Shown here piece by piece: positions 16,050 to 21,561 of a stretch of 21,561 nucleotides of DNA. This stretch comes from Kuafuiihalomonas phototrophica (GTDB lineage: Bacteria > Myxococcota > Kuafuiibacteriia > Kuafuiibacteriales > Kuafuiibacteriaceae). The stretch is taken from positions 1-21,561 of the forward strand of contig DAPKRQ010000261.1 in assembly GCA_031800475.1 (NCBI GenBank), read 5' to 3'. Both the position numbers and the translations under genes were made by a program. The notes below the pieces were generated by a model. It was not told the DNA's origin and did no database searches. It was given only the letters and a program-made list of their open reading frames with translations. The first letter of the stretch is position 1. Every line of letters starts with the position of its first letter.

Positions 16050-17479
16050 CGGTTTCGCTCCACGATGCGCCGGACGATCTCGTCCTCGTCCGGTGCAATG
16101 TGGCGATCGTACAAATCCGCCATTCCATCTCGGTCCATCACCCGGCGCAGGTCAGACAACCAAGCTCGGGCGGCGTCGTCGTGATCCGCCGAGCCTACCG
16201 AGATGCGGGCCACCTTCGCGGGCATGCCTCGAGCACCAAAGGTGCGTTCGGCGATGGCCCGGACTTGCTCCATCAATCCCTCGGCCGGTTCGTATCCTCG
16301 ACCACGAAACTTGAAGTAGCGAAGGGCGTGGCTCGCGTTGCAGTCGTCGGGGTTCTCGGCCAACCGCAGCACGCCGTCGGCCGCGTCTTGCACGCCTCGA
16401 CCGGTCGGATCGACCACCACGCCGTTCACCGGGTCATAGTACAAGGCGTTCAAAGTGAAGTCTCGAAGGCCCGCATCCTTCATCACATCACTCCCGAAAA
16501 TCGCCTTGGACTTTTTCGGCGTCTCGTGCGGCTTCGAGCCGACTTTGAGGGTCACGAGGTCCATCTTGTCTCCTTCGAGTAGAACCGCACCGAACTGGTC
16601 GACGAAGGAAGGCGAGGACACGGGCTGTCCCCCCCGAGCCTCCAGCTGGCCGACCACGTCGCGAATGTCCTTCGGAAGAGCCGTCGTGACGAGGTCCACG
16701 TCCCGGACATCTCCACCACCCTGGACCACCTGACGGATCGCATCCCGGACCGCTCCGCCGACCACGTAGACCGCGTGACCCGCGTTGACCAGGGCGTCCG
16801 CGTAGGCCCTGGCTGGCAGGTGCCCCGGCTCGACATGGTCCAAGATGGTCGTCAGTGCCGCTTTGAGCTCGGCTCCAGGTCGGCGCAGATACCTGGGGGA
16901 GACCCCCTGAAGCGGGTGGCGGGTCGGCTCCCCTCCTTTGCGAGGCGCCACGGCTCGGGCCACCACCCGAGGTCGAGAGGAGCCGTCGTCGACCACCGGC
17001 TTGCCGGTGTGGGTGCGCCCCACGAATGTCGCGGTTTGGGTCTCGCCGCTTTCGCCTTTCGTCTTCCAGGCGACTTTTCGACCGAGAGGATCATTGAGTA
17101 GACCCCGAGGTTTCTTCGGCAGTTGGATCCGATCCAGCGGTACGGTTCGCCCCAAAAGACCACGATGGCGATCCTCGAGCGCCTCGGCCCGAACCCCGAC
17201 GACGGAGGCGGACTTCGTCAACTCGCCCGGGGTCCTCTCGGAGGATTGCTCGTCGAGCGGACCGTCTCGCCGAAATCGAGTCCACTTTCTTCCCCGGTGC
17301 TCCGTATCCTCCGCACCCGGAGTCTCCGTAGTTCGCCGCACCCTCCGACCCGAACCCTCTGGGCTTCGGACCTCTGACGGCGACTGCGAGCCCGGACCCT
17401 GGGTGTGCCCATTCATCTCGGACCGATTCGGATCCATCGGCTGTTCGACCCGCTTGTTCGTCTCGGCCACCCCGGTCAT
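16046..17479 (-). CDS. CCA-adding / poly(A) polymerase-like nucleotidyltransferase with long atypical N-terminus
   Basis: A 477-aa protein whose C-terminal 270 residues form the class II head and neck of tRNA nucleotidyltransferase/poly(A) polymerase. Visible are VYVVGGAVRDAI (241 GGAVRD 246), the catalytic DxD at 260/262 in DVRDVDLVT, DKMDLVTL near 304, RDFTLNALYYDP (339-350), DPTGRGVQDA and ALRYFKFRGRGY. The chain ends about 85 residues after this neck motif, so most of the body and tail that bind tRNA in housekeeping CCA enzymes is absent. Residues 1-200 are charged, Pro/Gly/Arg-rich and unlike any part of a normal CCA enzyme. It may therefore be a specialised nucleotidyltransferase rather than the cellular one. 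The first ATG after an upstream in-frame stop is 17479; ATGs at codons 15 and 22 are alternatives. It overlaps the small acidic gene by ATGA. Confidence 0.85.
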   Translation of the reverse strand: MTGVAETNKRVEQPMDPNRSEMNGHTQGPGSQSPSEVRSPEGSGRRVRRTTETPGAEDTEHRGRKWTRFRRDGPLDEQSSERTPGELTKSASVVGVRAEALEDRHRGLLGRTVPLDRIQLPKKPRGLLNDPLGRKVAWKTKGESGETQTATFVGRTHTGKPVVDDGSSRPRVVARAVAPRKGGEPTRHPLQGVSPRYLRRPGAELKAALTTILDHVEPGHLPARAYADALVNAGHAVYVVGGAVRDAIRQVVQGGGDVRDVDLVTTALPKDIRDVVGQLEARGGQPVSSPSFVDQFGAVLLEGDKMDLVTLKVGSKPHETPKKSKAIFGSDVMKDAGLRDFTLNALYYDPVNGVVVDPTGRGVQDAADGVLRLAENPDDCNASHALRYFKFRGRGYEPAEGLMEQVRAIAERTFGARGMPAKVARISVGSADHDDAARAWLSDLRRVMDRDGMADLYDRHIAPDEDEIVRRIVERNR

Positions 17480-17979
17480 GTCCCACGACCAAGCCAGTTC
17501 GGGGTCCTCCGGACCATCGGTCAGGGTGGGGACGGCGTCGCCTCGGCACGACGAGGTCGGTCGGGCCTGTCGGGGCCGACGTCAGCCCCCGAGCCCGCGA
17601 CGACGCCCGCTCGGCCCCGTGGCCGCCCGAACCGCTCCCGGAACCCGGCCCTTCGAGCATCCGGCCTTCGAGCATCCGGCCTTCGAGCATCCCGCCTTCG
17701 AGCATCCCGCCTTCGGGCATCCCGCCTTCGAGCATCCGGCCTTCGAGCATCCCGCCTTCGGGCATCCCGCCTTCGCGCATCCCGCCTTCGGGCATCCCGC
17801 CTTCGAGCATCCCGCCTTCGAGCATCCCGCCTTCGAGCATCCCGCCTTCGAGCATCCGGCCGCCGTCGAGCCCCGCGCACGGCGGGCCGCCCACCGGGGG
17901 GCGGCACACGCCGAGAGCCATGTCGCATGGAACCAGCGATGTGGCGGGAATTCGGGCGGGGACCGAAACCGACGCACCG
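17480..17979. other. 500-bp gap dominated by a tandem repeat, no convincing gene
   Basis: Between the GGDEF-EAL gene and the nucleotidyltransferase. It holds the 15-bp repeat at 17651-17860. Open frames cross it on both strands only because the unit length is a multiple of three. None shows a recognisable domain. One minus frame from ATG 17921 (MALGVC..., then repeated GMLEG) could be an N-terminal part of the nucleotidyltransferase if an indel lies between about 17480 and 17580. Confidence 0.5.
17651..17860. repeat. 15-bp tandem repeat, 14 copies (minisatellite)
   Basis: Fourteen uninterrupted head-to-tail copies of CTTCGAGCATCCCGC. Only two columns vary: column 6 (A in ten copies, G in three, C in one) and column 13 (C in ten, G in four). 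No frame is disrupted. Read on plus it gives HPAF(E/G/A) repeats; on minus it gives (G/R)M(L/P/R)EG or C(S/P/A)KAG repeats. The near-identity points to recent expansion by slippage or unequal exchange. It is not a CRISPR array, as there are no spacers. Confidence 0.95.
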
Positions 17980-20049
17980 TCAGGCCGCCGAGAACGGGCG
18001 CAGCCGTCCCGGAGCAGCGAACAGAAACCCTTGACCGTACACGCATCCCAGAGCGGCCAGCATCTGTCGCTGGGCACGGGTCTCGACGCCCTCCGCCACG
18101 ACTTGTTTTCCGAGGGTTCGGCCGAGCGCCACGATGGCCCGGACGATCTCCCGATCTTCTTTTCGTTGGAGCATGTCCCGGATGAAGGAGCGATCGATCT
18201 TCAGGCGATCCACCGGGAATTGGCGAAGGTGGCTCAGCGAGGAAAAGCCGGTGCCGAAGTCGTCCAGGTCGATGGACACGCCCAGCCGCTTGAGTGCTTC
18301 GAAATTCTGTTCAGCCGCGCTTCCGTGATGAAGAAGGACATTCTCGGTTACTTCGAGGATCAGCTGGCTCGCCACGAGCCGCGTCCGCCCCAAGACCTCG
18401 TTGATGTGATCCACCAGGTCGGGCTCCAGGAACTCGCGTGGTGACAGGTTGACGCTGACCGACCACCGAGTCCCGTGCTGCCGGGTCAGAGCCGCCACGG
18501 CCTGGGCTGCAGCGTCGATGGTCCAACGCCCCAAGGAGCTGAGCAGTCCGATCTCCTCTGCGATCGGTATGAAGGTATCCGGTCCCACGACCCCTCGCGA
18601 AGGTGAGCGCCACCGCAAAAGAGCTTCGTAGCCGTCGAGATCACCAGTCTGTATGTCGACGATCGGCTGATACTGCAGGTCCAGCTCTCCATTGTGTAGA
18701 GCGAAGCGGAGCTCGTTCTCCATCTGAAAGCGCTCGACCAAAGCCGAGTGTTCTGGTCCATCGAAACGACCCGACGTACCGCGACTTCTCTCTTTCGCTC
18801 GATACATGGCGATATCGGCGTCTCGCAAGATCTCTTCTGGGCTGCGGTACGGGTGGTCACTGTCCGTGATGCCGATACTTGCCGACGCGAACAGCACTTG
18901 ACCGTTTACTTCGAGGGGTTCGCGCAGCGCCTTGTGCAAGCGCTCGGCTACGAGCTCGGCATCTCCATGCTCGCCCGCCTCTTCGAGCAGGATGCAAAAT
19001 TCGTCACCTCCCAGACGAGCGAACGTGTCGGTAGGTCGAAGCAAGGGTAGAATCCGCTCGACGAAGGACACCAAGAAGCGGTCCCCGACGGCATGCCCCA
19101 TGCTGTCGTTTACGAGCTTGAAGCGATCCAGGTCGATGAACAGCAGTGCAAAGCCCCGGTCTGGGTAACGACTGGACCGATGAATCGCCTGTTGCAAACG
19201 GTCTACGAGCAGGGCTCGGTTCGGAAGCCCCGTCAATCGATCGTGGTAGGCATCGTAGCGAAGTCGGGCCTCCGCTTCCTTGTAGCGGGTAATGTCTGTC
19301 AAGGAACCGGCCATTCGACGCACTCGGCCGCGAACGTCTCTCACTGCAGCTCCGCGCGTCAGTATCCACCGAAGACCGCCGCCCCGGGAACGCACGCGCA
19401 CCTCGATCTCCAGCGCCTCGGTCTTTCCGACCCGATGCTGCTCGAGCGCCGTGCGCAGTCGAGGGAGATCTTTTGGGTACACCAAAGCGAACCAATCATC
19501 GATCCGCTCGAAACAATCCGACGCACCGAAACCGAGCATCTCTTTCCAGCGCTCACTGACGAACAAGCGATCGGCGTCCAGATTCCAGTCCCAAATCCCG
19601 TCGTGCGATCCCGCAAGCGCGAGCGTGTACCGTTCTTCGCTCTCTCTCAGCCTGCGAGACAGCTCGAAGCGGGATCTGGCGTGGCGCATCGAGCGGTGGA
19701 GCAACTCGCTGTCGAAGCGACCCTTGACCAGATAGTCCTGGGCGCCGGATGCCACGGCTTCCGTAGCGACTCCCATGTCGGATTGGCCACTCAGGACGAC
19801 CACGGGTATGCCGGGAATAGCGCCCTGGAACGCTTGAAGGGTGGCGAGGCCGAAGCTGTCCGAAACGTTCAGATCCAAGAGGGCCAGGTCGGGCCGCTCG
19901 CTCCGGCACGTCTCGATCGCCTCTCGCACCCCGCACGCTCGGACCAAGCGCGGGGCTGGAGGACGCGCCTCGAGCATCTCGTCGACGTACAGGGCGTCGG
20001 CGTCGTTGTCTTCGAGGAGCAAGATCGTCTGCGGTGCTTCGTCCAACAT
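17980..20049 (-). CDS. Response regulator with PAS, GGDEF and EAL domains (cyclic-di-GMP turnover)
   Basis: A 689-aa cytoplasmic signalling protein that can in principle both make and degrade cyclic-di-GMP. The receiver domain (about 8-125) has Glu13/Asp14, phosphoacceptor Asp59 in LALLDLNVSD and Lys109 in DYLVKG. A PAS fold follows (about 138-260, SHDGIWDWNLDADRLFV). The GGDEF domain (about 268-425) has an intact GGDEF at 347-351 and an inhibitory-site RxxD (338-341) five residues before it. The EAL domain (about 440-685) has EAL at 475-477, VNLS near 533, LEVTE near 565, DDFGTG at 596-601, KID at 617-619 and AEGVE near 652, so the phosphodiesterase set is complete. It lies 51 bp downstream of an atypical histidine kinase on the same strand, its likely phosphodonor. 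Confidence 0.96.
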   Translation of the reverse strand: MLDEAPQTILLLEDNDADALYVDEMLEARPPAPRLVRACGVREAIETCRSERPDLALLDLNVSDSFGLATLQAFQGAIPGIPVVVLSGQSDMGVATEAVASGAQDYLVKGRFDSELLHRSMRHARSRFELSRRLRESEERYTLALAGSHDGIWDWNLDADRLFVSERWKEMLGFGASDCFERIDDWFALVYPKDLPRLRTALEQHRVGKTEALEIEVRVRSRGGGLRWILTRGAAVRDVRGRVRRMAGSLTDITRYKEAEARLRYDAYHDRLTGLPNRALLVDRLQQAIHRSSRYPDRGFALLFIDLDRFKLVNDSMGHAVGDRFLVSFVERILPLLRPTDTFARLGGDEFCILLEEAGEHGDAELVAERLHKALREPLEVNGQVLFASASIGITDSDHPYRSPEEILRDADIAMYRAKERSRGTSGRFDGPEHSALVERFQMENELRFALHNGELDLQYQPIVDIQTGDLDGYEALLRWRSPSRGVVGPDTFIPIAEEIGLLSSLGRWTIDAAAQAVAALTRQHGTRWSVSVNLSPREFLEPDLVDHINEVLGRTRLVASQLILEVTENVLLHHGSAAEQNFEALKRLGVSIDLDDFGTGFSSLSHLRQFPVDRLKIDRSFIRDMLQRKEDREIVRAIVALGRTLGKQVVAEGVETRAQRQMLAALGCVYGQGFLFAAPGRLRPFSAA

Positions 20050-20100
20050 GTTGACTTCGCGTCAAGCGATTGAACCAGCTTTGCATGCTGATCGGATCGG

Positions 20101-21510
20101 TCAAATTTTTTGCTCGACCTGCCCCTTTTTTCCAGTAGGGCCCGGGGAGGCGACGAGGGGAGCGCTGAAGAAGAACGTACTGCCTTCTCCGGGAACGGTG
20201 TCGAACCAGATCTCGCCCCCCCATCGCTCGACGACGCGCCGCGCCGAGCTGAGACCCACGCCGGCGCCTCCGTCCGGGCCACGAGCCCCCGCATCGAACA
20301 GTTGATCCTGAAGGGCCTCCGGGATGCCGCGGCCATTGTCCGCCACGCTCATGATGGCCTCGTCGTCGAGCACTTGGGCGGAGACATGTATTTCGGGCGT
20401 CTCGGCACCCCGATATCGCATGGCGTTGCTCAGCAGGTTCTCGAACACACGTCGCAGGCCGTTCGGCGATACCGCCAACAATGGAAGGGGATCGGTGGTG
20501 ACTCGAGCGCCGGTTTCGGAGCGGAGGACTTCCAGGTGCTGCAGGCCCTCGGACAGAACTCGGTTTGCGTCGCTGGAAGCCGGGGCCGCTCGCGGGATGA
20601 GGGTCATGGACTCCTCGAGCTGCTCCGTGAGCTGCTTCGCCGAGCGACGGGCCGACTGGATCAGGGTCTTGGCGTCTTGGGGCAGGATCTCGCGATGGCG
20701 CTTTTCGCAGCGCTGGAGCAGCTGCTCGATGGCACGCAGCGGTTCTTTGAGGTCGTGGACCAGTTCCGCGGGCGGCGTGGGCAGCGCAGTCCCGGGCCGC
20801 GTGGTCTCGACCTCGGCATCGGACGGAAGGGGGTGTGGACCGGCGCCCGGAGGGCCGGGCCGCGGGGTTTGAGAACGGTGGGGGACCGGCGGGCCGGGGT
20901 CGGCCTCGGCAGGTCCGGGCCTCGCTTCGGAAGGGCGTTGCGGCCGAGAGACCGAGGGCGGAGGGAGCCCGGCGTCGGGCGCAAGCGTCCAGGGGTAGGC
21001 CTCGGTTTCGGGTGAACTGGGCTTCGGTCGCGTCCGCCTCGGGGTGGCCGGCCCAGGGCTGCCCCCGACTCCGGCTCTCAGGGGGCTCGACTTCGAACCG
21101 CGAGGGAGGGACGGGGGCGTCTTCCGAGCGGCTTCGTCGGTTTCGCTCCACCAATCGGGCACTGCCGCGATCGACGCGAAATCTTTCGACGGAAGCAGCG
21201 TGGCCCCGCAGCGGGCCAGCTCGGCGGCGTCCTTGGCCGCGAGACCGTGAGACCAGACCAGGACCGGGGCCTGGGGATGCAGGGCCTGAAACGAGCGGAC
21301 CCAACGCACCGGCGGCAACCACGATGACGTGGCCGGATCGAACACCAGCCCGGCCCAAGGCGTGCGCGCGAACCCCTCGGCCAGGCCGATGGCGTCGGTC
21401 ACGGCCACCGTCTCGGCAGGGGAACGGCCGGATCGGATCGCCAGTCCCAACAGATGCTGCACGGCCTCGTCGCCGTCCACCACCAAGATGTACGCCATCT
21501 CGACCGACAT
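20101..21510 (-). CDS. Histidine kinase with degenerate N-terminal receiver and disordered linker
   Basis: A 469-aa cytosolic sensor kinase. Residues 5-115 resemble a receiver domain (YILVVDGDEAVQHLLGLAI, Asp58 in GLVFDPATS, Lys109 in LLPSKDF), but the second acidic-pair residue is Gly13, so phosphorylation may be impaired. Residues about 128-248 are Pro/Ser/Arg/Gly-rich and almost certainly disordered. The kinase core follows: His252 in AELVHDLKEPLRAIEQLL, the N-box ENLLSNAMRYRG (about 357-368), DNGRGIPE (391-398) and GVGLSSARRVVERWGGEIWF. The core resembles phytochrome-type and cyclic-di-GMP-linked kinases with an HDLKEPLR box. The start is ATG 21510, with ATG 21498 possible. The REC-PAS-GGDEF-EAL gene follows after 51 bp, suggesting a two-gene phosphorelay to cyclic-di-GMP. 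Confidence 0.93.
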   Translation of the reverse strand: MSVEMAYILVVDGDEAVQHLLGLAIRSGRSPAETVAVTDAIGLAEGFARTPWAGLVFDPATSSWLPPVRWVRSFQALHPQAPVLVWSHGLAAKDAAELARCGATLLPSKDFASIAAVPDWWSETDEAARKTPPSLPRGSKSSPLRAGVGGSPGPATPRRTRPKPSSPETEAYPWTLAPDAGLPPPSVSRPQRPSEARPGPAEADPGPPVPHRSQTPRPGPPGAGPHPLPSDAEVETTRPGTALPTPPAELVHDLKEPLRAIEQLLQRCEKRHREILPQDAKTLIQSARRSAKQLTEQLEESMTLIPRAAPASSDANRVLSEGLQHLEVLRSETGARVTTDPLPLLAVSPNGLRRVFENLLSNAMRYRGAETPEIHVSAQVLDDEAIMSVADNGRGIPEALQDQLFDAGARGPDGGAGVGLSSARRVVERWGGEIWFDTVPGEGSTFFFSAPLVASPGPTGKKGQVEQKI

Positions 21511-21561
21511 CCCCGACGGCCGGACCTAACCAAACGGGCTCGCAGGGTCACCCTCACTCCC

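Noticed and set aside
17651..17860. CRISPR array
   Set aside because: The 15-bp units are contiguous with no unique spacers and no cas genes are nearby.
16938..18185. Long plus-strand open frame across the repeat (HPAFE frame)
   Set aside because: Most of it is antisense to the nucleotidyltransferase and the GGDEF-EAL gene, it has no domain, and the repeat unit length keeps frames open on both strands by itself.
19553..21358. 601-codon minus-strand open frame
   Set aside because: Arg/Pro-rich shadow of the histidine kinase and GGDEF-EAL genes, which have clear domains in another frame.

Overview
This is a GC-rich, gene-dense stretch of a Gram-negative chromosome. It carries a TolC/HlyD-type envelope system and several two-component and cyclic-di-GMP proteins, uses GTG starts often, and has many 4-nt stop/start overlaps. 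The style suggests a deltaproteobacterial-type (Myxococcota-like) or similar high-GC lineage. That is inference: there is no rRNA or other marker gene to fix it. I saw no tRNA, rRNA, insertion sequence or CRISPR array.

Layout. 1-3339: a DASH-type cryptochrome/photolyase (minus, 3' end outside the window), a DUF2237 protein (plus), a heme-oxygenase-like protein (minus, tail-to-tail overlap with DUF2237) and a glutathione peroxidase (plus). This is a loose light/oxidative-stress neighbourhood. 3529-4545: a dihydroorotate-dehydrogenase-like flavoprotein. 4669-9743: a tightly coupled plus-strand operon of a type-I-secretion-like inner-membrane ABC half-transporter, an HlyD adaptor, a TolC-family outer-membrane factor and a small winged-HTH regulator. 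9747-11960: a DUF2147 secreted protein and a PAS/HisKA/HATPase/REC hybrid kinase, both minus. 12002-12914: a decayed PiT phosphate-transporter pseudogene (minus). 12995-14712: a DUF3311 plus sodium:solute symporter pair (plus). 14537-15775: a NodB-type deacetylase (minus) whose 3' end overlaps the symporter by 176 bp. 15825-17479: a CCA-adding/poly(A)-polymerase-like nucleotidyltransferase with a long unusual N-terminus and an overlapping 74-aa acidic partner (minus). 17651-17860: fourteen tandem copies of a 15-bp unit. 17980-21510: an atypical histidine kinase followed by a REC-PAS-GGDEF-EAL protein (minus).

The most striking content is the 4669-9743 operon. Its ABC protein keeps the membrane domain and overall shape of an HlyB-type exporter, but every catalytic motif of the nucleotide-binding domain (Walker A, Q-loop, signature, Walker B, H-switch) is replaced while the reading frame stays intact. 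No second ATPase and no obvious substrate is encoded nearby. This looks like a maintained, ATPase-dead type-I-secretion-like trans-envelope complex with its own regulator, and a 16-bp palindrome just ahead of the first gene is a candidate operator.

Second-tier points are the nucleotidyltransferase/small-protein pair beside a 15-bp minisatellite, a PiT pseudogene with similar losses in both symmetric halves, a heme-oxygenase-like protein without the heme ligand, and a DHOD-like enzyme without the canonical cysteine loop.
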